Source of the DNA: Chara braunii
Lineage: Eukaryota; Streptophyta; Charophyceae; Charales; Characeae
Direction of reading: 5' to 3'
Assembly: GCA_003427395.1 (NCBI GenBank)
Contig: BFEA01000198.1
Location: forward strand, 554,113-601,035
Length of the DNA stretch: 46,923 nucleotides
The notes beneath the pieces were generated by a model, which had not been told where the DNA came from, did no database searches, and saw only the letters and a list, made by a program, of their open reading frames with translations. Shown here piece by piece: positions 1-9,310 of this stretch; the first letter of the stretch is position 1, and every line of letters starts with the position of its first letter. Position numbers and translations under genes: made by a program.

Positions 1-237
1 CTATGCACAGCGTATGTTGAGTTCCAACCTCAAAGGGAGATCCTGGAGAATTAACACAGTCCCCTCACGTAGACTACACAATATTATGTGACAAGAGCCT
101 GTAGGACCTTCTCAGACCATACTCACATTAGCACTTCCCTAGATATATCTGACCACTATTACGCCAGACCGGGCTGCATCTGACTGCAATCGCATCCAAA
201 GCTCAGTCGAAAAAGTCCTGGCGTGAGTATAGGAGTA

Positions 238-351
238 GTATACACCTTCAAACTGTCCTTCGGGACATCCGTTAAAATTGGAACGATACAGAGAGAAGAT
301 TAGCATGGGGCCCCTGCGCAAGGATGACACGCGTAAATCGAGAAATGGTCC

Positions 352-382
<31 letters not shown>

Positions 383-393
383 TACACCTTCAA
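238..393. repeat. 14-bp target-site duplication around U6 retrocopy
   Basis: The 14-mer GTATACACCTTCAA occurs at 238-251 and again at 380-393, exactly flanking a U6-like sequence plus its poly(A) run. This is the footprint expected of LINE-type target-primed reverse transcription. The duplication is perfect, so the insertion is recent relative to most elements here. Confidence 0.9.
255..379 (+). pseudogene. U6 snRNA processed pseudogene with poly(A) tail
   Basis: Positions 255-351 match U6 spliceosomal RNA nearly end to end: the 5' stem-loop (GTCCTTCGGGACATCCG), the ACAGAGA region, the AGATTAGCATGG segment, CCTGCGCAAGGATGACACGC, and the 3' AAATCGAGAAATGGTCC. It differs from ordinary U6 by small indels: one base lost on each side of the 5' loop, an extra GA in the ACAGAGA region, and an extra GG after CATGG. 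It ends not in a Pol III T run but in 28 A residues (352-379), and it is bracketed by a 14-bp duplication. It is therefore a LINE-mobilised retrocopy, not a working gene. No plant USE or TATA box is placed as for a functional U6 promoter. The extra GA disrupts the most conserved functional motif. Confidence 0.93.
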
Positions 394-424
394 CCTGGCC
401 TTCATAAATCTCTCAGGGCATAGA

Positions 425-990
425 GGGAAGCCACAAATGTTACTGACCACTACCGTCTTCACCCTGATCATGAATGTACACAAAGCTATTTTCCAGTCAG
501 ATACGGTCACGACGAGGGCGGGTTGTGCGCGGTGAAGATGGTAGCAGCAAGACCGTCTTCCCCTGATCATAACTCACCCTGATCATGAATGTACACAAGC
601 TATCTTTCCCGTCCAATGCAGTCACCTGATCATGAATGTACCCAAGCTCTCTTTCATGTCCAATGCGGTCACGATGACGGTGCGTTGCGTTGCGTTGCGT
701 TCCACAGAAGACGGTAGCAGCAGGACAGTCTTCCCCCGAACACAACTCACCCTGATCATGAATGTACACAAGCTATCTTTCCAGTCCAGTACAGTTCACC
801 ATGAGGGTGCATTGTCTAGTACACAGCCACAATGAGGGTGCGTTGTGTTCGGCAGAAGATGGCAGAGTTATGATAGTCTTCCCCCGAACACAACTCAACC
901 TATCATTGATGTACGCAAGCTTTCTTTCCTGTCAGATACATTCTCAACGAGGGTGTGCTGTGTTCGGGGGAAGGCGATAGCAGCAGGGAA
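425..990. repeat. Degenerate satellite-like tandem repeat
   Basis: The phrase CCTGATCATGAATGTAC recurs near 462, 577, 625 and 750, with a decayed copy near 898, each followed by an AAGCT(A)TCTTTC segment and a GTCANNATGAGGGTGCGTTGTG-type segment. Unit spacing is irregular (about 50-170 bp) because of internal deletions. The motif ACCGTCTTC(C)CCC(G) links units. It is not coding. The G-rich tail TTCGGGGGAAGGCGATAG (962-980) reappears at about 3630, beyond the first polypurine tract. Confidence 0.75.
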
Positions 991-1229
991 AAATCCATTT
1001 GGAGGCATTGAATTGTCCACCGTGCATTCGATTGTCCACCGTGCAAATCCGTCATCTTCATGGCGGAGATGTGATTCTCTCCAAATTTGAGCTCATCCTG
1101 ATGCCACCATAGTGGATGATCCCTATCCCTGGTTAACTACACCGAGAAAGAGTTTCACTGATAAGAATACGAAATTCAATAAGCTTGCAATCAATAATCA
1201 ATAATCAATAATCAGTAATCAGTAATTCC
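991..1229. other. No gene; ATAATCA microsatellite
   Basis: Short anonymous sequence followed by an (AATAATC)n-like run at about 1186-1222, immediately before the long T tract. Nothing coding is seen. Confidence 0.6.
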
Positions 1230-1246
1230 TTTTTTTTTTTTTTTTN

Positions 1247-1280
<34 letters not shown>

Positions 1281-1345
1281 CCGAAACACGCCCCCACCAG
1301 TGTTAGTGGTGCTGATAGTAATTCCTACAGCCAACAAGCACTAAA
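1230..1345 (-). mobile_element. SINE-like poly(A)-tailed fragment, minus strand
   Basis: A 51-base T run (1230-1280, one N at 1246) precedes CCGAAACACG and CCACCAGTGTTAGTGGTGCTGATAG. Read on the minus strand, this is a sequence ending in a poly(A) tail. The same 3' end, with CAGCACCACTA(T)CACTGG and GGGGGTTTC before an A run, occurs on the plus strand at 2120-2198. The pair are therefore two retroposed copies in opposite orientation, or the arms of one inverted structure. No Pol III boxes were recognised. Confidence 0.5.
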
Positions 1346-1437
1346 TATGGCAAGGCAGTCCCCTCTCTCATCATCCGTCTTGGGTATTATTGAGTACGAT
1401 GCATATCATGAGAACCCAATTACTTGGGGGCTGAACC

Positions 1438-1552
1438 CACTACCGTCTTCACCCGAATAGAACGCCCGATAATTGTCGCCGCATCTGGGCTTAAAGTTGT
1501 GCCAAATACAGCCATAACAACCGGGCGTTCTATTCGGGTGAAGACGGTAGTG
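1438..1552. repeat. Perfect 31-bp foldback with 53-nt loop
   Basis: Positions 1438-1468 and 1522-1552 are exact reverse complements (CACTACCGTCTTCACCCGAA... and its complement), separated by 53 bases. The arm contains ACTACCGTCTTCACCC, also found at about 448-463 in the satellite-like repeat, so the foldback may come from two inverted satellite units. A second, weaker hairpin (ATGGACACAGCA / TGCTGTGTCCGT) follows at about 1563-1610. Confidence 0.9.
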
Positions 1553-1845
1553 CTTCCTTGGCATGGACACAGCACGACCAGAGCCTGCCGCCCTCTCATG
1601 CTGTGTCCGTGTTAAGCTAGTGCAGCCAGATACTTGTGTAGCATACATTAGCACAACTAGCCAAGCATGAATAATAAATAATAAAGCAGAACAGATCGAG
1701 CTCATGGAGGTCGGTTGTTCTGAGCACAGGATCATATCAGAAGATGCAAAAAGATCGGATCCCCAGCATTCATCACACACAATACAGCTTATCCTGCAGC
1801 TCAGAAGAGCGCAGTACGGAGAAGAACGGCGATCCGGCAGCTTGA

Positions 1846-2046
1846 ACCATAGGTACTTTTGCAAGCCATTTTGTTCCACGCAGCCGAAAATGCGCTGTCA
1901 CCTTTAGGGCGTGGTGGATTACCAGATCAAAAAGGCTGGTGGTGCCAGCCAAAAAATTATGATCGACGCCCAGGCCGGTTCGACAAAACTCGGTCCACAG
2001 CAGAAAAATCCGCATCGGGAAAAAGAGGCTCGGAAGTACTGGTAGT
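1846..2046. mobile_element. MITE of the TTAA-flanked family (degenerate copy)
   Basis: The ends read ACCATAGGTACTT and, on the other strand, ACTACCAGTACTT, flanked by TTGA and TTGT, probably decayed TTAA. The centre has GGCTGGTGGTGCCAGCC, a palindrome also central to the copy at 44772-44960 (GGCTGGGGTCGCCAGCC). The two copies align over AGCCATTTT, GCAGCCGAAAATGCGC and the centre. It is about 200 bp long with no coding capacity. Confidence 0.65.
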
Positions 2047-2119
2047 TTGTCATGTTTTGTTGTCCATCCCTGTGGTGATCGGGAGCATCTGAGAACAAAC
2101 TGTAAAGCCCCTCTTCAGG

Positions 2120-2198
2120 TGCTAGTGGTGTCTGCTCTTACCAGCACCACTATCACTGGAAGGGGGTTTCAAAAAAAAAAAAAAAAAAAAAAAAAAAA
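2120..2198 (+). mobile_element. SINE-like poly(A)-tailed fragment, plus strand
   Basis: GTGCTAGTGGTG and CACCACTATCAC form an 11/12-bp hairpin around a short loop, followed by TGGAAGGGGGTTTC and 28 A residues (2171-2198). It is the plus-strand counterpart of the fragment at 1230-1345. The hairpin next to a poly(A) tail suggests the 3' end of a small structured RNA, family not identified. Confidence 0.5.
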
Positions 2199-2221
2199 CT
2201 GTGTAAAGTGGATTGGCAGGC

Positions 2222-2293
2222 AAGGTCAAATGAGACAGCTGATGGAAGTCACATGGCAATGCAAGGTCAGATGCGACAGCTGATGAAAGTCAC
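2222..2293. repeat. Short 41-bp tandem duplication
   Basis: AAGGTCAAATGAGACAGCTG and AAGGTCAGATGCGACAGCTG start at 2222 and 2263, each followed by ATG(G/A)AAGTCACA. There are two imperfect copies. The rest of 2294-2893 contains no recognised gene. Confidence 0.8.
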
Positions 2294-2893
2294 AGACGCA
2301 ACTTCAAGAAGGGGGAGGAAAAAAACACTTCAGCACCACCACAGGAGCACCCGGCGGCAGCGTACTAGGCGGTGATGCTTATACCACTCCACCTAGTAGG
2401 CCGTGGCTGGCTGTCTTTCGAAACAAAAAAAAAGGGGGCAAGTACGTAGTGCTGGAGTCACGCCCGACGTTCAGAAGAGGCAACTTTAGCAGTTCCCGAA
2501 ATGGAGCGAAAAAGGGGACCCTACTAAATCTGCCAAGCGCCACTGCGGGCATAATGACTGGCGCAGTCTTAGACCCATGGTCCCATGCTAACCTAGCACA
2601 TTTTGAAACTCACATCATGACATCCGCACCCCATTGTCTTTTGTTGCCTATTTCAAACTAAAAGTGTGCCACAGCCACAGTTTCGCCCGCGCCCCAAAAC
2701 AAAAACAAAAAAAAAACAAATACAAAGTCCACTGGAACAGGCACTTGAAATCATAAGGAAGAACAGCATAACTCGGCCTCCAATTGTCCTCTATGAAGTA
2801 TGCGAAGTTGCCAACTTGTCCCTGAGCGAAGAAGACAATTTGGAAAACCCAGGCACTAGAATACAAGATGAATAAGCACACGCCTGCAGTAGT

Positions 2894-3420
2894 AATGAAA
2901 ATAAATAATAAGGAGGAGGTAAACAGAGGGACAAGGAGTGCAGGAGGAACGGGAGATGGGGGAGGGAGGAGGAGGAAGGAGGGAGGAGAAAGGAGGGGCA
3001 GGGAGGAGGAGGGAGGAGGAGGACGGAGGAAGCAGAGACAAGAAGGTGACAGATGGCAGCCAGGAAGATAAAGAGGAAGATGAGGAGAGAGATGAAGAGA
3101 GAAGAAAAAGGGGGGGAAGGAGAGAGAGGGAGGAGGAGAGGAAGAAAGAGGGGGGGAAGGAGAGAGAGGAGGGGAGGGGAAACAGAGAAAGGACAAGGAG
3201 AGGGGCGAGGTGGAGGGTGATGAGGAGGGTGTGGAAAAGAAGGGGAAAGGATGAGAAGCAGAAATAGAGGAGAGTGGAGTGGGAAAAAAAAAAAGAAAAA
3301 AAAAGAGGAGAGCGGAGGGACAGGCAGAGGAGACTGAAGGCGCAGGCAGAGGAAAGCAAAGCAGAATGATGAAGAGGAAGGATTTTTCCAAGGGAAACCT
3401 TGGAAAACTTCTCTCTGCCC
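2894..3420. repeat. Polypurine tract I (GGA/GAA-rich)
   Basis: The plus strand is almost wholly A/G here, built of GGA, GAA and GGGA units with rare C or T. The opposite strand consequently shows long Ser/Leu/Pro/Phe-rich open frames, which I regard as artefacts of composition. The tract can in principle form intramolecular triplex DNA. Confidence 0.9.
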
Positions 3421-3930
3421 TTCACCTCCTAAGCTCCTGTCAGAAGGATTCCCTTCAATCGCACCCTCCGCCCCCCTCCCTCCCCATGTCAAGATAGGTC
3501 CACATACCACCAACAGCGCCTACCATCTTCCACGAAATGCAACGCACCCTCAAGAAAGAGAGTCATTCCGTATCAGGGTGCTTTATGTTCGGGGGATAGA
3601 TAGTCATTCATTATCAGGGTGCTTTATGATCGGGGGAAGGCGATAGTCACCAATGTACCGGATATCATTTCATCAAACACGAGGCGTCCTGTAGCTCTGA
3701 GGCAAAAACAGATGCACATGTATTTTCATGTCGCCTAAACCGCTACACAAGTCATCCGTGCCTCGCCACGGCTGGTATGCATATCCACAAAAGTAACTAT
3801 GTGAAAAAAAAAAGGTGCAACAAAAGGCACACTGAAGACAAACACATTGGCGGGCGAGCAACGATGTGGGGAGAACAACCAGAACGAGCATGATGACACA
3901 GAACAAGCAGTGCAAGCAGTAGGCGGAGGG
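3421..3930. other. Non-purine spacer with satellite-related sequence
   Basis: This 510-base break between the polypurine tracts carries two copies of ATCAGGGTGCTTTATG(T/A)TCGGGGG (about 3575-3650), related to the repeat at 425-990. It also has an anonymous stretch with TGCCTCGCCACGGCTGG. No supported coding sequence. Confidence 0.6.
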
Positions 3931-4040
3931 GACCATGTAGGACAATGACAACAAGGAGAAGAGGGAGCAGTTACAGGATGAGGGCGAGGAGGAGAGAAAG
4001 GGCAGGAAGGGGAGGAAGAACGAATGGCAAAGGGGAGGAT

Positions 4041-4059
4041 GGGGGGGGGGGGGGGGGGG
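4041..4059 (+). repeat. G19 homopolymer
   Basis: Nineteen consecutive G residues within the polypurine tract, flanked by GGGGAGGAT and ATGGGAGG. It is a candidate quadruplex and a likely site of length error in the assembly. Confidence 0.9.
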
Positions 4060-5720
4060 ATGGGAGGAGGTGGACGAGGAGAGGGACAGACAAGGTGGAT
4101 AAGGGGAGGAGGGTGGGGAGGATGAGGCGGAGGAAGCGGCGCCTTCGGTCATGACGAGGGAATATGAGGATTGGTTTGGGGGCAGGCGGCAAGTAGTACA
4201 AGAAAGAGGAACAGGCAAGGGGGAATACTGGGGAGATGGACAGGCAGGACGAGGAGGTAGAGGAAGAGCAGAATGAGGAGAGAGGAGCAAGAGGAGCGGA
4301 GGAGGGGTTGGCAGAGGTACTGAAGGATGGGCTGAAGGAGAGGCCAAAGGAAGGGAGAATGACAAGAGGAAGAAGAAAAGCAAGAGGAAGAAGACCAGGA
4401 ACCGGAGGATGAGAAGAGGATGGCCTGGAATTAAGGCAGGGGAGGAAGTGGATGAGGAGGAAGGAGGAGGAGGAGGAGGAGGAGGAGGAGCATGATGAAG
4501 GGAAGGGAAGAGAGGGATGATGACGTGGAGGGAGGGGAGGAGACAGTCAAGCAAGAGGTAGCTCAGAACAAGGAAGGAGGAGGAGAAGGCGGGCCTGGAC
4601 AGGGAGTGGAGGAGAAAGAGAGGAGAAGGAAGCGGAAAAGAACGAAGAGGATGCTGAGGAAGAGGAGCACTAGCAGGAGGAGGAGGGAGTTATGAGGGGA
4701 AGCATTTAGGAGGATGCAGAGGATGAGACAAGGAAGAAGAAGAAAGGCAGGAGGAGAATGGGGTAGAGGAGGAGGCGGTGGCGGTGGAGAAGACGAGCAA
4801 GAGGAGGAGGATGGGAAGAAAAAAACGAGGGAGATAGGAAGGAGGTGCAGCAGGCGTGCGACGAGGGGATAGGGTGGAGGCAATGGACGGAAACAAGGAG
4901 AACGCGCAGATGTCAGAGGTGGAGGAGAAGGAGAATAGATAAGAATGATAGAGGAAAACAAGGAGGGGAGGGAGGGGAGGAAGGGGAGGAAGGGAAGGAA
5001 GGGGAGGAAGGGAAGGAAGGGGAGGAAGGGGAGGAGGGGGAGGAGGGGAAGGCAAGGCGCACAAGCACAAAAGCAGCAGCACAGCAAGAGGAGGAGCAAG
5101 AGGAGGACGAGGAGGTTAGCAGCAGGAGAAGACGAGGAGGGGAGGAAAGAACAGAATGCCGAGGAGTGGATGGAGGGAAAGGAAGAGAGGGAGGGGAAGT
5201 AGTAGTTTGAGGAGGACGAGGAGGGGGAGGGAAAACAGGAAGGAGAAGGAAGGGGAAGCACATGACGAGAAGTAAGAGCAGGAGCAGAGTGGGGAGGAAG
5301 GAGGAGGAGAAGGAAGAGAAGCACAAGATAAGAAGTAAGTGCAGGCGCAGAGCAAGGAGGACAAAGTAGGAGACAGAGGATGAGGAGAAGGAGCACGTGG
5401 AGAAGTGGGAGAGGATTCAGATGACATGTAGGAAGAGGAGGAGGAGGAGCTAGCGGGAGATGCAAATGGAGAAGGAGGAGAAACTAGAGGGGGAAGGAGA
5501 TGGGGAGAGAAGATGAGCACGAGCAGAGGCAACGAGAGTAGCAGGAGGACGAGGCAAAGCCGCAATGGAGTAAGGAGGCAAAGCAGCAGCAGCAGCAGAA
5601 GGGGACAAGGAGGAGGGAAGGAAGAGGAGGAAGTCTTAGAGGAGAAGAGGAGAACGAGGAAGAAGAGGAGGAGGAAGGGGAGGAGGAAGCAGAGTATGTG
5701 GAAGAGCAAGAGAGAAAGGA

Positions 5721-8290
5721 GCAAAATGAGGAGTCGTGTGCGGAGCAGGAGAGAGGTGAAGAAGGTGGAGGCGAAGGAGGAGGAGAAAACGGAAAAGGAG
5801 GAGGAAAGGTGCGAGAGAATGCAGACAGCGAGGAGAAGCAGCACGGGGAGATGGGTGGGTATGGATACCCAGGATGAGGTGGAGGAGTAGAGGAGCAGAA
5901 AAAGGAAGAGGAGGAGGAAGAAAGGTGAGATAGAAGGCAGAGAACGAGGAGAAGCAGCACGAGGAGGAAGGAGAGCAGGAGGAGACGAGAGGGTAAGGAT
6001 ACCCAGGAGGAGTAGGATTATTAGAAAGAGGTAAGGAAGCATAAGATGATGACAAGAAGGAGAAAGAGCAGGATGGGTAGTAGTAGTGGTAGGAGAAGGA
6101 GGAGGAGGAGCAGAAGGAGGAGCAGAAGGAGAAAGAAGAGCAGGGGCAAAAGCAGGAGAACCAGTAAGAGGAGGAAGAGGGGTAAGAGGAGGGAGATGAC
6201 GAGGAAAAGAACAGGAGTTAGGAAGCGTAGGAATGGATGGCAAGAAGGAGAAGGAGGAGCAAGAGAGGAGGGAAAGAACACAAACAATGAGGAAGAAGAG
6301 GAGGAGGAGGAGGAGAAAGAGCAGGATCAAGGAGATGAGGAGGAGTAACAAGAGGAACAAGGCAGGTGGAGTTGCAGGCAGAGGAGTAGTAAGAGAAGAG
6401 AGATGAGCAGGAGGAGGAGGGAGAGGAGGAGGAACAGGAGGAGGAGGAGGAGAAGAGCAAGCAAAGGGAGAGGAGGGAGAGGAGAGAGTGGAGGGAAAGG
6501 AGGTCGACGAGGGAGAGAACAGAGTAGGAAGGGATGGAGAGGAGGTAGATAAAGGGTAGGAGGAAGAGCAGGAGCTGGAAGTTGTGGGAGGTCAAGGAGA
6601 AAGAGGAGGAGGAGGCAGACAAGGATGGTAAGAATGAGGGGGAGAACGTAAAGTGGAGGCGGCGAAGGACAACAACACAGATAAGGAGAACGGAAGGCAA
6701 AAGAACATGAGGAGGAGGAAGGGGAGGCAAAAGAACACAAGGAGGCACGAGCAACAGCAGGAGGAGCAGGGGGAGGAGGATGAGGAGAAGGAGAATGACA
6801 GGGAGAAATAACAGGAGGAGGAGCACGAGGAGGAGGGGAAGAGGAAGAGCAAGAGGAGCAAGTAGAGCTATAGGAAAAGCAGGAGAAGCAGGAAGACCAG
6901 GGGTAAGAGAAGGAGGAGGAGGAAGAGTAGGAAGAGGAGGAAGAGGAGGAAGAGAAGGAAGAGGAGGAAGAGGAGGAAGAGGAGGAAGAGGAGGAAGAGG
7001 AGGAGGGAGAGGGAGGGGGGAAGACTGTGGAGGAGTAAGAGAAAAAGGAGCAACATGAGGAGTCAAGTGAGGAGAAGGGAAGAGGTGAAGGACTTGGAGG
7101 CAAAGGAGTAGGGAGAAAAAGAAAGGGGAGGAGGAGGACAGGTGGGAGAGAACACAGACAACGAGGAGAAGAAGCACCAGGAGATAGGCGGATATGGAAA
7201 CCCAGGAGGCGAAGGAGGAGGAGGAGGAGGAGGAGGAGGAGGAGGAGGAGGAGGAGGAGGAAAGGTGGGAGAGAAGGAAGACAACGAGGAAAAGCAGCAC
7301 AAGGAGGAGGGAGAACAGGAGGAGGATTCCCGCAGGAGGAAGAGGATTAGACGAAGGTAAGGAGGCGGAAGATGATCACAAGAAGGGAAGGAGGAGGAAG
7401 AGCAGGAGGGGGAGTAGGACGGGAAGAAGGATGACGAGGCGGAGAAGCATGAGGAGGAGAAAACGGAGGAGCAAGAGGAGCAAGAAGAGCAGGGACAAAA
7501 GTAGGAGAAGCAAGCAGTAAGGGGAGGAAGAGGGGCAGTAGGGGGAGGAAGCAGAGGAATGGATGGCAAGCAGGAGAGGGAGGAGCAAGAGAGAGGAGCG
7601 AGGGGAAGCAAACAACGAGGAGGAAGCAGGAGGATTAATAGCAGAAGAAGTGAATCAGAAAGAGGAAGAAGAATCAGAGTGAGGGATGGGGATGAGGCGG
7701 AAAACGGGGCAGAAGAAGAGGAGGAGGAGGAGGACGAGGGGGAGCAGGGGCAAAGAGATGAGCAGGAGTAACAACAGGGACAAGGTAGGTGGAGTTGGAT
7801 GCAGAAGAGTCAAGAGGGAAAGGAGGATGAGCAGGAATAGAAGAGCAAGAGGAGGGAGAGGAGAGACGGAGAGGAGGTAGACGAGGGAGAGAACGAAGAG
7901 TAGGAAGGCGAGGGAGAGGGGGTTAGACAAAGAGGAGGAGGAAGAGGAGAAGGAAGATCAGGAGGAGCTGGAAGTGGCGGGAGGTCGAGGAGAAAGAGGA
8001 GGCCAAGGCCGAAGAGGACGGTGAGAATGAGGACGAGAAGGTAGGCTGGAGGAGGAGAAGGACATTGGACAACAACACATAAGGAGAAGGGAGGGCAGGA
8101 GAGGGAGGAGCAAAAGCAGGAGGAGCTGGCCGAGGAGGATGGGGAGAACGAGAATGACAAGGAGAAGTAACAGGAGCCGGAGGAGCAAGAGGAGGAAGAG
8201 AAGAGGCACAGCAAGAGGAGAAAGAAGAGAGCCATCGGAAAATCAGGAGAAGCAGGAAGACTAGGTGTAAGAGGAGGAGGAAGAGGATGG
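5721..8290. repeat. Diverged tandem duplication inside the polypurine tract
   Basis: Non-trivial words recur in the same order. With a lag of 1,324-1,333: GCAAAATGAGGAGTC at 5721 with GCAACATGAGGAGTC at 7050; ATGGATACCCAGGA at 5861 with ATGGAAACCCAGGA at 7194; AGATGATGACAAGAAGG at 6044 with its match at 7368; GAATGGATGGCAAG at 6231 with 7557. Lags then drift to 1,364-1,423: GGAGTAACAA at 6342 and 7765, GGAGCTGGAAGT at 6571 and 7964, CAACAACACA at 6670 and 8070, GGAAAA(G/T)CAGGAGAAGC at 6873 and 8237. The tract therefore has a higher-order unit of about 1.35 kb. Confidence 0.8.
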
Positions 8291-8730
8291 AAAAAAGAAG
8301 AGGGCAAGAGGTAGGAGGAGGATAGATCGCAAGGAAGACAAAAAGGACGCTGGCAATGAGGAGGTGGAAGAGAGGAAGCAGGAGGAGACAACGTTGAGAA
8401 ACCAGAAGGTGAAGAAGAGGAAGAGCTTGGGGGGGGTGCAGGCGGAGCAGGCGTAGGAGAAGGGAAGGGGGGTAACAGGGAGGAGGTGGGGAAGTGGGGA
8501 CGGACGAGGAGGAGGAATACAAGGAAGAGGACGAGAAGATGAAATAGGAGTACAAGGAAGATGCGGAGGAGAAGGAAGAGGAGGATGAGAAGGAAGAGGG
8601 GGAAGAGGAGGAAGAGGAGGACGAGAAGGAAGAGGGGGAAGAGGAGGAAGAGGAGGAAGCGAAGGAAAAGGAGGAAGAGCAGGAAGAGAATCAGCAGCAG
8701 GGGAAGGGGGTGAAAGGAAACGAGGAGGAG

Positions 8731-9310
8731 GAGAGACCAATGGACGTACTGGGAAATTAATGCTTGAAAAGCTTGTGACAAAAGCTATGACAAGTACACA
8801 AAAATTACAGCCGCGAACTTGATGTCCTAGAAAAGAGAGACTGGCATGCTAGATGAAGAACAGCTCGGAATGAGCATGGGCGAGATATTTGTGACCAGGT
8901 AGGGCAGGTGATGGAATTTAACCAAATGTCTGTTAGCTGACAACAAAACATAAGGAGATTGATCAGTGGTCGAGTGCAGAGGGCTTGATTCTGATTGGCT
9001 TAAAACATCGGTAAAAAGACTGCAATGAGTCAACTGACTTCGAACAGCAGCCGTGCACCATTAAGAGGCCTGATGACATCGACTCATTGTGGCGGTATGG
9101 GTAGTGGATCAAGGCTTACCAAGGCAGTGAGATCAACATCTCCGGATTACTGGAGTCCAGTTCAAACTTCAAAACTTTAGTGACACCATATGCCAACCAT
9201 GAAGACCTTGCACCTGTCTACTGCAACTGATGAGTGACCCACTTCATGCGGAGGTTATCACGGTCAGGAAGGTGTTCCAAAGGGTCAGTTGGCAACCCAT
9301 CATTCGTTAT
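8731..9310. other. No gene; 3' flank of the minus-strand gene
   Basis: Ordinary-composition sequence between the polypurine tract and the aminotransferase stop codon. It presumably includes that gene's 3' UTR, but I see no clear polyadenylation signal and no other coding sequence. Confidence 0.5.

Larger units (their letters stand above)
3931..8730. repeat. Polypurine tract II, about 4.8 kb
   Basis: Nearly uninterrupted purine-rich sequence on the plus strand (GGAGGAGGA, GAAGAGGAGGAA and variants), punctuated by single C or T residues that often fall in AGCA or ACGA words. It ends sharply near 8730. Pure triplet stretches occur at about 6926-7010 (GAAGAGGAG) and 7205-7262 (GGA). All long open frames over it, on both strands, are low-complexity (Arg/Glu/Gly or Leu/Ser/Pro) and have no recognisable domain. 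Confidence 0.92.

Noticed and set aside
2648-8781. Long Leu/Ser/Pro-rich frames on the minus strand and Arg/Glu/Gly-rich frames on the plus strand
   Set aside because: They follow directly from polypurine composition, occur in all frames, overlap one another and contain no domain or splice context.
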